Source: Roseateles violae (GTDB taxonomy: Bacteria; Pseudomonadota; Gammaproteobacteria; Burkholderiales; Burkholderiaceae_C). From it: a stretch of 64,000 nt of DNA. The DNA lies in NCBI RefSeq assembly GCF_030410485.1, contig NZ_JAUHHC010000006.1, forward strand, positions 62,001 through 126,000. Reading direction: 5' to 3'. The translations under genes were made by a program, and so were the position numbers. Positions 44,098-53,177 of this stretch are shown here, one piece after another. Each line of letters opens with the position of its first letter. Positions within the stretch are counted from its first letter, which is position 1. The notes beneath the pieces are model-generated. The model was not told the DNA's origin and ran no database searches. It worked only from the letters and a program-made list of their open reading frames with translations.

Positions 44098-45210
44098 TCA
44101 GTCGAAGACGGGGGAGTCGACGCCCAGCACCTTGTGCAGCTTCGGGCTGGTCGTCGTGTACTGCAGATGGACGCGCTTCTCGGGGAAGACATAGGGCGCG
44201 GCGCCGAAGGCGGCCAGCGCGCACTCGTGGAAGCCCGACAGGATCAGCTTCTTCTTGCCCGGATAGGTGTTGACGTCGCCGACGGCGAAGATGCCGGGGA
44301 TCGAGGTCTGGAACTTCTCGGTGTCGACGACGATCTGCTTGCGCTCCAGCGCCAGGCCCCATTCGGCGATCGGGCCCAGCTTGGGGGACAGGCCGAAGAA
44401 CACCAGCACCTGATCGGCCGGCACGACGCGGGTGACGCCGTCGGCGCCGGTGACCTTGACGCCGGTGAGCTGGCCGTCGGTCTCGACGATGTCGCTGACC
44501 TGGCCGACCAGGAACTGCATCTCGTGCTGCTCGCACAGCTCATGCATCTTGGCGACGCTGGCCGGCGCGGCGCGGAAACCGTCGCGGCGGTGCAGCAGGA
44601 TCACGCTCTCGGCCTTGTGCGGGTTGCCGTCGGCATTGCCGCCGCAGAAATTCAGCGCCCAGTCCAGCGCCGAATCGCCGCCGCCGATGACGAGGATGTT
44701 CTTGCCGGCGAACTGCTCGGGATTGCGCACCCGGTAGTGGACCTGGCTGCCCTCGTACTTGTCGACGCCCTCGACCTTCAGCGTGCGCGGCTGGAAGGAA
44801 CCGACGCCGCCGGCGATGAAGATCGTCTTGGTCAGGAAGCTCGTGCCCTTGGAGGTCTCGACATAGAAGCGGCCGTCGTCCTGCTTCTGCACCGTCGTCA
44901 CTTCCTGGCCCAGATGGAAGGTCGCGCCGAAGGGCTCGATCTGCTTCATCAGGTTGTCGGTCAGCTCCTTGCCGGTGCACACGGGCACGGCCGGGATGTC
45001 GTAGATCGGCTTGTCCGGGTACAGCTCGATGCACTGGCCGCCGGGGTAGGCCAGCGAGTCGATGATATGGGCCTTGATCTCGAGCAGGCCGAGTTCGAAC
45101 ACCTGGAACAGGCCCACCGGGCCGGCGCCGACGATGACGGCATCGGTTTCGATGGGGCCGCCGTGTTCGGCCGCGGTCTTGGCGATCTCTGCGTTCAATT
45201 GGGGTTCCAT
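44098..45210 (-). CDS. ferredoxin-NADP(+) reductase, thioredoxin-reductase-like type
   Basis: A 370-residue flavoprotein with [14 protein letters not shown] (FAD binding, about 27-40), [21 protein letters not shown] and [15 protein letters not shown] (NADPH binding). It lacks the CxxC of true thioredoxin reductases (the segment reads GQCIELYPD), so it is a TrxR-like FNR. It lies 42 nt after fdxA, and the ferredoxin-FNR pair closes the sulfate operon. It most likely reduces that ferredoxin, which in turn feeds sulfite reductase. Confidence 0.9.
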   Translation of the reverse strand: MEPQLNAEIAKTAAEHGGPIETDAVIVGAGPVGLFQVFELGLLEIKAHIIDSLAYPGGQCIELYPDKPIYDIPAVPVCTGKELTDNLMKQIEPFGATFHLGQEVTTVQKQDDGRFYVETSKGTSFLTKTIFIAGGVGSFQPRTLKVEGVDKYEGSQVHYRVRNPEQFAGKNILVIGGGDSALDWALNFCGGNADGNPHKAESVILLHRRDGFRAAPASVAKMHELCEQHEMQFLVGQVSDIVETDGQLTGVKVTGADGVTRVVPADQVLVFFGLSPKLGPIAEWGLALERKQIVVDTEKFQTSIPGIFAVGDVNTYPGKKKLILSGFHECALAAFGAAPYVFPEKRVHLQYTTTSPKLHKVLGVDSPVFD

Positions 45211-45252
45211 AGGGATTTGAGCCCGGGGACTAAGCCGGGAGTCAGTGGGAAA

Positions 45253-45576
45253 TCAGCGAATCAGCTCGGACAGCTTTCCGGTGCGGTCCTTCCATTCCTC
45301 GGCGTCCGGCATCGAGGCCTTGCGCTTGGTGATGCTGGGCCATTTCTTGGACAGCTCGGCATTGAGCTTGATCATGTGCTGCATATCGCCGGGCACGTCC
45401 TCTTCGGGGACGATGGCGTTGACCGGGCATTCGGGGATGCACACGGCGCAATCGATGCATTCATCCGGGTCGATGGCCAGGAAGTTCTGGCCTTCGCGGA
45501 AGCAGTCGACCGGGCAGACATCGACGCAGTCGGTGTACTTGCAGCGGATGCACGATTCGAGGACGACGTGGGTCAT
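45253..45576 (-). CDS. fdxA: 7Fe ferredoxin
   Basis: A 107-residue 7Fe ferredoxin. The first cluster ligands are in [17 protein letters not shown], where the second position pattern fits a [3Fe-4S] cluster, and the second in [16 protein letters not shown] for a [4Fe-4S] cluster. The C-terminal extension (about 60-107) is standard for this FdxA type. It lies 69 nt after cobA and 42 nt before fpr. It is the likely one-electron donor for CysI here because no cysJ flavoprotein is present. Confidence 0.93.
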   Translation of the reverse strand: MTHVVLESCIRCKYTDCVDVCPVDCFREGQNFLAIDPDECIDCAVCIPECPVNAIVPEEDVPGDMQHMIKLNAELSKKWPSITKRKASMPDAEEWKDRTGKLSELIR

Positions 45577-45645
45577 GGCTTGAAGCTGTTGTTGGTGTGG
45601 CCGGGCCGGGCTGCATCTGGGCGCAGCGACGGCAAATGCGGGATT

Positions 45646-46419
45646 TTAATCGTTCAGGGTGTTTACCAGGGCTTCCGGCGCAGATTCCACGGTTTTCTTG
45701 GTCAGGGGCCATGATTTTTTGCCGCCCAGCGCGCGGGCGCCGGCGCCGACGGTGACGACGGTCGGCCGGCCACGGTGCAGCATGCCGGCCGCGGCCAGGT
45801 CGGCGAGGCGGTGCTCGCTGGACAGCGCATCGGCGCAGCCGGCGCGCGAGACGACCAGGGCCGGCGTGTCGATGGGCCAGCCCGCCTCGAGCAGCTTGCG
45901 GCTCAGCGCGGCCAGCTGCTGGCCGGCCATGTAGAAGACTTCGGTGTCGGCCGAACGGGCGGCCTGCAGCTCGCCGTCCTTGGTCATCGCCGTCGTCAGG
46001 CTGACGCTGCGGCCCGTGCCGCGCCGGGTCAGCGGGCGCTGGGTCTGGGCGGCAGCGGCAATCGCGGCGGTCACGCCGGGCACGACCTCGCTCCCGATGC
46101 CGGCCTCCTGCAGCGCCAGCAGCTCTTCTTCGAGCCGGCCGAACACGCTGGCGTCGCCGCCCTTCAGGCGCACGACCAGGCGGTGCTGCTGCGCCTGCTT
46201 GACGAGGGCGGCATTGATCGCCTCCTGCTTGGTCGAGTGGCAGAAGCCCCGCTTGCCGACGTCCAGCCATTGCGCGCGCGGCGCCAGTTCGCGCAGGGCC
46301 GGATCGGTCAGCGCGTCGAACAGCACGACATCGGCCGCGGCCAGCGCGCGCGCGCCGCGCAGCGTGATCAGATCGGCCGCGCCGGGGCCGGCGCTGACGA
46401 AGATGACCTTGCCCCTCAT
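45646..46419 (-). CDS. cobA: uroporphyrinogen-III C-methyltransferase
   Basis: A 257-residue SAM-dependent methyltransferase that makes precorrin-2, the siroheme precursor needed by CysI. Clear motifs are FVSAGPGAADLITLRGARAL, VRLKGGDASVFGR, VVPGVTAAIAAAA and TEVFYMAG. It lacks the extra CysG N-terminal dehydrogenase/chelatase domain, so the last steps to siroheme must come from another gene. I chose the ATG 13 nt after cysN, with AAGGAG just upstream, over an in-frame start at 46452 that overlaps cysN. Confidence 0.93.
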   Translation of the reverse strand: MRGKVIFVSAGPGAADLITLRGARALAAADVVLFDALTDPALRELAPRAQWLDVGKRGFCHSTKQEAINAALVKQAQQHRLVVRLKGGDASVFGRLEEELLALQEAGIGSEVVPGVTAAIAAAAQTQRPLTRRGTGRSVSLTTAMTKDGELQAARSADTEVFYMAGQQLAALSRKLLEAGWPIDTPALVVSRAGCADALSSEHRLADLAAAGMLHRGRPTVVTVGAGARALGGKKSWPLTKKTVESAPEALVNTLND

Positions 46420-46432
46420 GGTCTTTGCTCCT

Positions 46433-47731
46433 TCAGCGCACCAGCAGCGCACCGGAGGTGCGGTTGCTGGTGGGGTCGACGACGATCAGGCTGCCGCCGA
46501 CGCGGTTGCTGGCATAGGCCTCGACCGGCAGGGCCGCCTGCACCTCGATGCGCACATGGCCGATCTCGTTGACGTTCAGCTGCTGGGCCGGGTCTTCAGC
46601 CAGCGTGTGGATGTCGACCTTGTGCTCGATCGCGGCGATGCGCGCCTGCACCCAGCGATTGCCATGGCGCAGCCAGTACTTGCGGCCGGGCAGGGCGGGC
46701 TCGGTGTCCAGCCAGGCCAGCGTCGCCTCGAAGCTCTGCACCGGCGTGGCCGAGCCGGGCGTCACGATCCAGTCGCCGCGCGAGACATCGAGCTGGCGGT
46801 CCAGCACCAGGCCGGCCGACTGGCCGGCCACCGCCTGTTCGACCGTCTCGCCGGCGCGGCGCAGCTCGGCCACCAGAGCCTTCTCGCCGCTGGGCAGGAT
46901 CTGCACCTCGTCGCCGGCCTTGATCTGGCCGTGGGCGATGCGGCCCCACAGCGTGCGGGGCTGGTTGCCGGTGCCCTCGCCCTCGCGGGCCACGTACTGC
47001 ACCGGGATCAAGAGCTGACCCTCGACCTTCTCCTGCACGCCGGGCAGGCCTTCCAGCACCTGCAAGAGCGAGGGGCCGTCGTACCAGTCGGCCGCCAGCG
47101 GCTGCGTGACGTTGTCGCCGCGCAGGGCCGAGACCGGCACGATGGCGGCGATGCTGATGCCGGCCTGGGCCGCAAAGGCGTTCAGCGCCTTGGCGACGGC
47201 GGCGAAGGCAGGGCCCGGCTGGGCGACGGCGTCGAGCTTGTTGACGGCGAACACGATCGAGGGCACGCGCAAGAGATGCGCGAGCAGGCTGTGGCGGCGC
47301 GTCTGCGGCAAGAGCTGCACCTCGTCGACCGTGGTGTCGAGCTTGGTGATGTCGACCAGCACGACGGCGGCGTCGGAGCCGGCCGCGGCCGTCACCATAT
47401 TGCGCGTGTACTGCTCGTGGCCCGGCGCGTCGGCGATGATGAACTTGCGGCGCTTGGTCGCGAAATAGCGGTAGGCGACGTCGATCGTGATGCCCTGCTC
47501 GCGCTCGGCCTCGAGGCCGTCGGTCAGCAGCGACAGATCGATGGGCTGGCCGGCCGCGCGGCGCTCCAGCGTGTCCAGCTGGTCGGCCAGGATCGCGCGG
47601 CTGTCATAGAGCAGGCGTCCGATCAGCGTGCTCTTGCCATCGTCGACGCTGCCGGCCGTCAGGAAGCGCAGCGCGCGGTGCTGGGTGTCGACTTCGTCGT
47701 CGTGGATCAGGGTGTTCAAGACTGCACTCAT
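46433..47731 (-). CDS. cysN: sulfate adenylyltransferase, GTPase subunit
   Basis: A 432-residue elongation-factor-like GTPase that drives ATP sulfurylase. G1 is AGSVDDGKSTLIGR, G3 DAPGHEQYTRN, G4 NKLDA; the CysN hallmark IDVAYRYFATKRRKFIIAD is present. It has no fused CysC kinase domain. It starts 2 nt after cysD. With CysD it makes adenosine phosphosulfate (APS). Confidence 0.95.
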   Translation of the reverse strand: MSAVLNTLIHDDEVDTQHRALRFLTAGSVDDGKSTLIGRLLYDSRAILADQLDTLERRAAGQPIDLSLLTDGLEAEREQGITIDVAYRYFATKRRKFIIADAPGHEQYTRNMVTAAAGSDAAVVLVDITKLDTTVDEVQLLPQTRRHSLLAHLLRVPSIVFAVNKLDAVAQPGPAFAAVAKALNAFAAQAGISIAAIVPVSALRGDNVTQPLAADWYDGPSLLQVLEGLPGVQEKVEGQLLIPVQYVAREGEGTGNQPRTLWGRIAHGQIKAGDEVQILPSGEKALVAELRRAGETVEQAVAGQSAGLVLDRQLDVSRGDWIVTPGSATPVQSFEATLAWLDTEPALPGRKYWLRHGNRWVQARIAAIEHKVDIHTLAEDPAQQLNVNEIGHVRIEVQAALPVEAYASNRVGGSLIVVDPTSNRTSGALLVR

Positions 47732-47733
47732 GA

Positions 47734-48705
47734 TCAGAAATAGCCTTCCTTCTTGCGGCGCTCCATCGAGGCCTCGCTGGTCCGGTCATCCATGCGGGTG
47801 GCACCGCGCTCGCTGACGGTGACGGTCAGCGTCTCGGCAACGATGTCGGCCGCGCTGGCGGCGCTGCTCTCGACCGGGCAGGTGCAGGTCATGTCGCCGA
47901 CGGTGCGGAAACGCACGGTCTCGGTCTCGATCCGCTCGTCGCCCTCGGGCGGCGTGACCTCGGTGACCGGCACCAGCAGGCCCTTGCGGCGGACGATCTG
48001 GCGCTCGTGCGCGTAGTAGAGGCTGGGCAGCGGGATGTTCTCGCGGGCGATGTAGAGCCAGACGTCGAGCTCGGTCCAGTTGCTGATCGGGAAGGCACGG
48101 AAATGCTCGCCCGGGCGGATGCGGGTGTTGAACAGATTCCACAGCTCGGGCCGCTGTTCCTTCGGCTGCCATTGGCCGAAGGCGTCGCGGTGGCTGAAGA
48201 TGCGCTCCTTGGCGCGCGCCTTTTCCTCGTCGCGGCGGGCGCCGCCGATCAGCACGTCGAAGCGGTTGTCCTCGATTGCCTCCAGCAGGGTCACCGTCTG
48301 GTGGCCGTTGCGCGACTCGAGCGGATGCGCCAGGCGCACGGTGCCGCGGGCGATCGACTCGTCCATATGGGCGACGATCAGGCGCTCGCCCATCTCGGCG
48401 ACGCGACGCTCGCGGAACTCGATGACCTCGGGGAAGTTATGACCGGTGTCCACGTGGACGAGCGGGAAGGGCAGGCGGCCCTTGAAGCTGTTGCCGGTGG
48501 GGTCGCTCCTGTCGCGCGTCTTGAAGGCCTTCTCGGCCAGGCGCAGCACGACGCAGCTGTCCTTGCCGCTGGAGAACAGCAGGCCCGGCCGCTCGAAGGA
48601 GGCGGCGACCTCGCGCAGGATGAAGATCGCCTCTTCTTCCAGATGGTCCAGATGGCGGTGGTCGACCGTGGGAAGCAGGCTCTGCAGATTCACCGGGGCA
48701 TTCAT
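47734..48705 (-). CDS. cysD: sulfate adenylyltransferase, small subunit
   Basis: A 323-residue PP-loop ATP sulfurylase subunit. The loop SSGKDSCVVLRLAEKAF and the segment ISNWTELDVWLYI are characteristic. I start at ATG 48705, which overlaps the cysH stop by 4 nt, rather than further upstream inside cysH. It adenylylates sulfate to APS together with CysN. Confidence 0.95.
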   Translation of the reverse strand: MNAPVNLQSLLPTVDHRHLDHLEEEAIFILREVAASFERPGLLFSSGKDSCVVLRLAEKAFKTRDRSDPTGNSFKGRLPFPLVHVDTGHNFPEVIEFRERRVAEMGERLIVAHMDESIARGTVRLAHPLESRNGHQTVTLLEAIEDNRFDVLIGGARRDEEKARAKERIFSHRDAFGQWQPKEQRPELWNLFNTRIRPGEHFRAFPISNWTELDVWLYIARENIPLPSLYYAHERQIVRRKGLLVPVTEVTPPEGDERIETETVRFRTVGDMTCTCPVESSAASAADIVAETLTVTVSERGATRMDDRTSEASMERRKKEGYF

Positions 48706-49484
48706 GCCGTTACTCCAATCGTCTTGTTCGTCGCGTGCAAGCCGCATTCCTTGGAACTTTCCTCCCACCACCAGCGGCCGGCGCGGAAGTCCTCGCCGAC
48801 GGCGATCGCGCGGGTGCAGGGCGCACAGCCGATCGAGGGCATGAACTGGTCGTGCAGCGGGTTGTAGGGCACATCGAATTGCTCGATGTAGTGCCAGACA
48901 TCGGCCCAGCTCCACTCGGCCAGCACATTGAGCTTGCGGCGGCCCTGGCCGTCGTCCTCGTCGAAGGGCACCTCGGCGCGATTCGTGCTCTGCTCGCGGC
49001 GCAGGCCGGTGATCCAGGCGCTGCGGCCGGCCAGCATGCGCGACAGCGGCTCCAGCTTGCGCAGGCCGCAGCAGGCCTTGCGCAGCGCCAGGCTGCGGTA
49101 CATCGCGTCCTCGCCGTTCGTGCGGACGAAATGGATCACCGCCTCCGCGGCCGGGCGGAAGACTTCGACCTTGAGACCGTACTTCGCCTCGATGGCGGGG
49201 ATCAGGGCCAGCGTCTCGGCGTGCAGCTTGCCGGTGTCCAGCGTCGCGATCGCGACCGGCAGCGCATGGCGGGCGATCAGGTCGGTGATCACCATGTCCT
49301 CGGCGCCCAGCGAGGTCGACTGCAGCAGGCCCGCGCCATGCATGGCGACGGCCGCGCGCAGCAGCTCGACCGTGCGCGCCAGCCGCGCGTCGAAGCCGGT
49401 GGTCTGGCGGGCATAGAGGCTCTTGGCCGAACTGCTCGCCGCGCCGGGCAACGGCGACAAGGAAGACACTTCCGCGCCGCTCAT
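48702..49484 (-). CDS. cysH: APS-type phosphoadenylyl/adenylyl-sulfate reductase
   Basis: A 260-residue reductase that converts APS to sulfite. The PP-loop region is STSLGAEDMVITDLIARH. Four cysteines (CC in RKACCGLRK and CxxC in IGCAPCTRA) bind a [4Fe-4S] cluster, which marks the APS-reducing kind rather than the PAPS-only kind. The catalytic Cys is in KECGLHATN near the C-terminus. The start at 49484 is 1 nt before the DUF934 stop, but a start at 49508 is possible. No CysC is visible, which fits direct APS reduction. Confidence 0.93.
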   Translation of the reverse strand: MSGAEVSSLSPLPGAASSSAKSLYARQTTGFDARLARTVELLRAAVAMHGAGLLQSTSLGAEDMVITDLIARHALPVAIATLDTGKLHAETLALIPAIEAKYGLKVEVFRPAAEAVIHFVRTNGEDAMYRSLALRKACCGLRKLEPLSRMLAGRSAWITGLRREQSTNRAEVPFDEDDGQGRRKLNVLAEWSWADVWHYIEQFDVPYNPLHDQFMPSIGCAPCTRAIAVGEDFRAGRWWWEESSKECGLHATNKTIGVTA

Positions 49485-49485
49485 C

Positions 49486-49989
49486 TCAGGCCTCGGCCGT
49501 CTCGGCAAAGACCGGCTTGGTCGCCGGGCGGTTCTCGCTCAGCGCGCCCTGGTAGAAGGCCGGGAAGAAGCGCAGCGCGCGCTCGGCCGCCTCGCGGCTC
49601 TGGTCAGCGCGCAGCTCGACGGCGTCAAAGCCGGTGCGCGACAGCAACTGCAGCATGTCGACCAGCACCTCGCCGACCGCGCGGATCTCGCCCTTGAAGC
49701 GGTAGCGGCCGCGCAGCAGGCGCGCCTGGCTGTAGGCGCGGCCGTCCACCCATTTCGGGAAGCGCAGCACGATCAGTTGGAAGCGCGGCAGGTCGTCGGC
49801 CAGCTCCTCGACGGCGTAGTCGTTGGGCAGCTCGATCGCGGTCGGCAGTGCGGCCGGCCAGTGGCCGCGCACCGCATGCCATTGCTCCAGCGTCAGCAGC
49901 AGCTGCGGCGCCGGATCGGGGTCGGGCTTGGGGCCGTCCTCGCCGAGCACGCGATGCCATTCGTTCTTGCTGGTGTCGATGAATTTCAT
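49486..49989 (-). CDS. DUF934 protein, sulfite reductase accessory
   Basis: A 167-residue DUF934 protein. The conserved part reads PTAIELPNDYAVEELADDLPRFQLIVLRFPKWVDGRAYSQARLLRGRYRF (about 55-105), then GEIRAVGEVLVDMLQLL. Family members are found next to cysI in proteobacteria that lack cysJ, and are thought to help sulfite reductase, but their role is not settled. It is 22 nt after cysI and nearly overlaps cysH. Confidence 0.9.
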   Translation of the reverse strand: MKFIDTSKNEWHRVLGEDGPKPDPDPAPQLLLTLEQWHAVRGHWPAALPTAIELPNDYAVEELADDLPRFQLIVLRFPKWVDGRAYSQARLLRGRYRFKGEIRAVGEVLVDMLQLLSRTGFDAVELRADQSREAAERALRFFPAFYQGALSENRPATKPVFAETAEA

Positions 49990-50011
49990 GATTCTTTTGG
50001 CCTCTTCTCGA

Positions 50012-51727
50012 TCAGGCGGCGATGGCGTCGGCGCGGGCGGTCAAGGTGCGCTGCGCGTTGGCCGGCGCCTTGAACGGCTCGATGCCGATGCGGCGCACGG
50101 TGTCGATGAAGCGCTCGCCCGCCTGGCGCTGGCCGCGGTAGGTCTGCACCAGCGACTCGATCACGTCCGGCACCTCGTCGGCGGCGAACGACGGGCCGAT
50201 CACCTTGCCCGGCTGGGCCGCGCCCGACAGGGTCGAGCCGTCCGAGCCGCCCAGCGTGATCTGGTACCACTCGCTGCCGTCCTTGTCGACGCCGAGGATG
50301 CCGATATGGCCGCTGTGGTGGTGGCCGCAGCTGTTGATGCAGCCGCTGATGTGCAGGTCGATGTCGCCGAGGTCGTAGAGCTCGTCCAGATCGTCGAAGC
50401 GCTCGGTGATCGCCTGCGCCACCGGGATCGAGCGGGCATTGGCCAGCGCGCAGAAGTCGCCGCCGGGGCAGGCGATCATGTCGGTCAGGAGGCCGATGTT
50501 CGGCGTCGCGAAGCCGGCGGCGCGCGCGCCCTCGAACAAGGCCGGCAGATCGCTTTCGCGCACCCAGGGCAGGACCAGGTTCTGGTCGTGGCTGACGCGC
50601 AACTCGCCCTGGCTGAAGCGATCGGCCAGCTCGGCGGCGTCATGCATGGCCTGGTCGCTGGCGTCGCCGGGTGGCGTGCCGCTGCGCTTCAGCGACAGCG
50701 TGACGGCGCGGTAGCCGGCGAGCGCATGGGCGTGCACATTACGCTCCAGCCAGCGCTTGTAGGCGCCCGGCTGCACGCCGGCGAAGATGTCGCTGGCCGC
50801 CGTGGCCTGCACGCCGGCCGGCTGTACGAAGTGCGCGGCGACGCGCTCGAGCTCGGCCTGCGGCAGCAGGTGCTCGCGGCCGCCCTCGTCCTGCTCGAGG
50901 ATGGCCTTGAACTCGGCGTTGACCGCATCGAAGAAGGCCTGGCCCTCGGCCTTGACCAGGATCTTGATGCGCGCCTTGTACATATTGTCGCGGCGGCCGT
51001 AGCGGTTGTAGACGCGCACGATCGCCTCGATGTAGACGAGGATCTGTTGCCAGGGTAGGAACTCGGTGGCGACCTGGCCGATGATGGGCGTGCGGCCCAT
51101 GCCGCCGCCGACCAGCACCTTGAAGCCGATCTCGCCGGCCGCGTTCTTCACGAGCTGCAGGCCGATGTCGTGCCAGCCGATCGCGGCGCGGTCCTCGACG
51201 GTGCCCGAGATCGCGATCTTGAACTTGCGCGGCAGGAAGGCGAATTCCGGATGCAGCGTGCTCCACTGGCGCAGCAGCTCGGCATAGGGACGCGGGTCGA
51301 CGATCTCGTCGGGCGCGACGCCGGCCAGCGCATCGCTGGTGATGTTGCGGATGCAGTTGCCGCTGGTCTGGATGCCGTGCATGTCGACGGCGGCCAGCGC
51401 GTCCATCACGTCGGCGGCGTCGACTAGCGGGATCCAGTTGTATTGCAGGTTCTGGCGGGTGGTGAAGTGGCCGTAGCCGCGGTCCCACTGGCGCGCGATC
51501 AGGGCCAGCTGGCGCAGCTGCTTGCTGGACAGCGCGCCATAGGGCACGGCCACGCGCAGCATCGGCGCATGGCGCTGCACATACCAGCCGTTCTGCAGGC
51601 GCAGGGGGCGGAACTCGTCGTCGGACAGCGTGCCGGCCAGATTGCGCTCCAGCTGGTCGCGGAACTGCGCGGCGCGGGCGTGGACGAACTGGCGGTCGAA
51701 ATCGGTATAGGCGTACATAGGCGTCAA
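50012..51727 (-). CDS. cysI: sulfite reductase hemoprotein subunit
   Basis: A 571-residue siroheme/[4Fe-4S] enzyme that reduces sulfite to sulfide. The cluster/siroheme ligands are in CPGGDFCALANARS and CINSCGHHHSGHIG. The N-terminal ferredoxin-like half reads VPYGALSSKQLRQLALIA and GHFTTRQNLQYNWI. No cysJ flavoprotein is present in the window; a DUF934 protein and a ferredoxin/FNR pair belong to the same operon. It is the first gene of the operon. Confidence 0.95.
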   Translation of the reverse strand: MTPMYAYTDFDRQFVHARAAQFRDQLERNLAGTLSDDEFRPLRLQNGWYVQRHAPMLRVAVPYGALSSKQLRQLALIARQWDRGYGHFTTRQNLQYNWIPLVDAADVMDALAAVDMHGIQTSGNCIRNITSDALAGVAPDEIVDPRPYAELLRQWSTLHPEFAFLPRKFKIAISGTVEDRAAIGWHDIGLQLVKNAAGEIGFKVLVGGGMGRTPIIGQVATEFLPWQQILVYIEAIVRVYNRYGRRDNMYKARIKILVKAEGQAFFDAVNAEFKAILEQDEGGREHLLPQAELERVAAHFVQPAGVQATAASDIFAGVQPGAYKRWLERNVHAHALAGYRAVTLSLKRSGTPPGDASDQAMHDAAELADRFSQGELRVSHDQNLVLPWVRESDLPALFEGARAAGFATPNIGLLTDMIACPGGDFCALANARSIPVAQAITERFDDLDELYDLGDIDLHISGCINSCGHHHSGHIGILGVDKDGSEWYQITLGGSDGSTLSGAAQPGKVIGPSFAADEVPDVIESLVQTYRGQRQAGERFIDTVRRIGIEPFKAPANAQRTLTARADAIAA

Positions 51728-51857
51728 GAGCTCGGCATTCAGGGTGCGACCACCTTCCGGCCGGCCATCAAGAGCGAGCCGCCATCGACGCCGTTGACGA
51801 TCGCCGTGCAGTCCACGAGCAACGCTCCCAAATGCCTGGAAAGGCTTAGGAGGCGGA

Positions 51858-51925
51858 CTTTATGTAGCGTTTATATATAAGGGAACTACTGAATCGTAGA
51901 TTGCTTATTCTTGGATAAGCATATG
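51858..51925 (-). promoter_or_regulatory. AT-rich promoter region of the sulfate operon
   Basis: The 204-nt gap before cysI holds an AT-rich patch containing TTATATATAAGGG and an inverted repeat GCTTAT-TCTTGG-ATAAGC (51903-51920). In sulfate-assimilation genes such AT-rich stretches are commonly CysB-binding sites. The patch lies about 130-200 nt before the ATG, so either the transcript has a long leader or a second start site exists. This is an inference; no strict consensus is matched. Confidence 0.45.
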
Positions 51926-51931
51926 AGCGAT

Positions 51932-52852
51932 TCAGTGCCGCGCCAGGGCGCTGAGCGCTTCGACCTGTTCGGCAATCCGCGGCGGCAGCGGCTCGCGGCC
52001 GGCCAGCAGGGCTTCGATCAGCCGGGCATTGGCCTCGGCCTCGCAGGCTTCCGACAGCGGCCAATCGAGGTCCGCCGTGTCGGCCGGGTGCAGCTCGCGG
52101 CGCCGGCCATCGGCGAAGCCGATCAGATGGGCGCGCCGGCGCAGATGGGCATAGGCCTCGCCCTCGCTGGCGCGCATCAGGAGCGCCCGGCCGCCGTCGG
52201 CCGTCAGCGGTCCCAGCGCCTGACCCATGCTGTCCAGATATTCCGGATGGGTGACGGCGACCACGCGCACGCTGCGGCCGGGCGCCGCGTCCAGCAGCTT
52301 GGCCACGCTGTGCCCGCTGTTGCGCACGCCCAGGCGCGGGCGCAGCGCCATCAGCGCGTCCAGCCCCGGGTTCAGCGCGGCCAGCGGCAGGCAGGCCAGG
52401 CGCCGTTCGCGCAGCTGGGCCGCCGCCTGGGCGACATCGGCGGCCGGCGGCAGGCCCAGCGCGGCCAGCAGCTCTAAGGGACTCTGGCGGCTGTCGAAGT
52501 CGTGGCGGCCAAAGATCAGCACCGGCACGCCGGCACGCGCCAGCAGCAGCGCGACCAGGGGCATCAGATTGGCCTGCTTGCGCGCGCCATTGAAGGTCGG
52601 CAGCAGCACGCAGCGCGGGCCCTCGGGCACCTCGACCCCTGCCGTGCGCTGCTGCATGGCCTGCACGAAGCCCAGCAGTTCGCTCTCGCTCTCGCCCTTG
52701 ATGCGCATGGACAGGAGGATGGCGCCGAGCTCCATGTCCGGCACCCGGCCGTCCAGCATCGCGCCGAACAGCGCCTCGGCCTGGACGGCCTCCATATCCC
52801 GCGCGCCCCGGGCGCCGCGGCCGATTTCCTTGATCAGCGCTGCGAATTGCAT
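51932..52852 (-). CDS. ybiB: DNA-binding protein YbiB, TrpD2 family
   Basis: A 306-residue protein of the anthranilate phosphoribosyltransferase fold, without enzymic activity in known members. KEIGRGARGARDMEAVQAEALFGAMLDGRV, LPTFNGARKQANLMPLVALLL and GVRNSGHSVAKLLDA match YbiB/TrpD2. Known members bind DNA and belong to the LexA regulon in E. coli. The start at 52852 is divergent from a small basic protein gene; the end is 204 nt before cysI. Confidence 0.85.
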   Translation of the reverse strand: MQFAALIKEIGRGARGARDMEAVQAEALFGAMLDGRVPDMELGAILLSMRIKGESESELLGFVQAMQQRTAGVEVPEGPRCVLLPTFNGARKQANLMPLVALLLARAGVPVLIFGRHDFDSRQSPLELLAALGLPPAADVAQAAAQLRERRLACLPLAALNPGLDALMALRPRLGVRNSGHSVAKLLDAAPGRSVRVVAVTHPEYLDSMGQALGPLTADGGRALLMRASEGEAYAHLRRRAHLIGFADGRRRELHPADTADLDWPLSEACEAEANARLIEALLAGREPLPPRIAEQVEALSALARH

Positions 52853-52915
52853 GGAGCCAGTTTAGGGGCCGGCGAAGTCCGTACACTCCGGCCAGCGACG
52901 CAAAGGAGGATCGTC

Positions 52916-53062
52916 ATGGCCAACAAGGGACAGCAAGGCAAGAAAGAGGCAAAGAAGCCGAAGAAGGACAGCGGCAGCAACAAGCCGCCGGTGTTCAGTG
53001 AGCGGCCCTCGGCGGTGATCACCACCGTCATCCCGGAGCGCGGCAAGAAGGCGAAGGGCTGA
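52916..53062 (+). CDS. 48-residue basic protein of unknown function
   Basis: A 48-residue, lysine-rich protein (MANKGQQGKKEAKKPKKD then a Ser/Gly/Asn turn, PPVFSERPSAVITTVIP and an RGKKAKG end). The start is well supported by AAAGGAGG seven bases before the ATG, and it is the only good ribosome site in its gap. It has no homologue I recognise. Composition suggests a nucleic-acid- or ribosome-associated peptide, but that is a guess. Confidence 0.65.
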   Translation: MANKGQQGKKEAKKPKKDSGSNKPPVFSERPSAVITTVIPERGKKAKG

Positions 53063-53177
53063 GTCCCGGGGGCCAGTTCTTGCCCCGTCTGCGGGCAATT
53101 CCCGACACCCGCCAGCCCCGGCCTTGACGGCGGCTGCCGTCTTGGGCCTCAATCGCTGCAGCAGCAGAGGGAGGCTC

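Noticed and set aside
44098-45210. Thioredoxin reductase annotation
   Set aside because: The CxxC redox motif is missing and ferredoxin is the next gene, so FNR is the better call.
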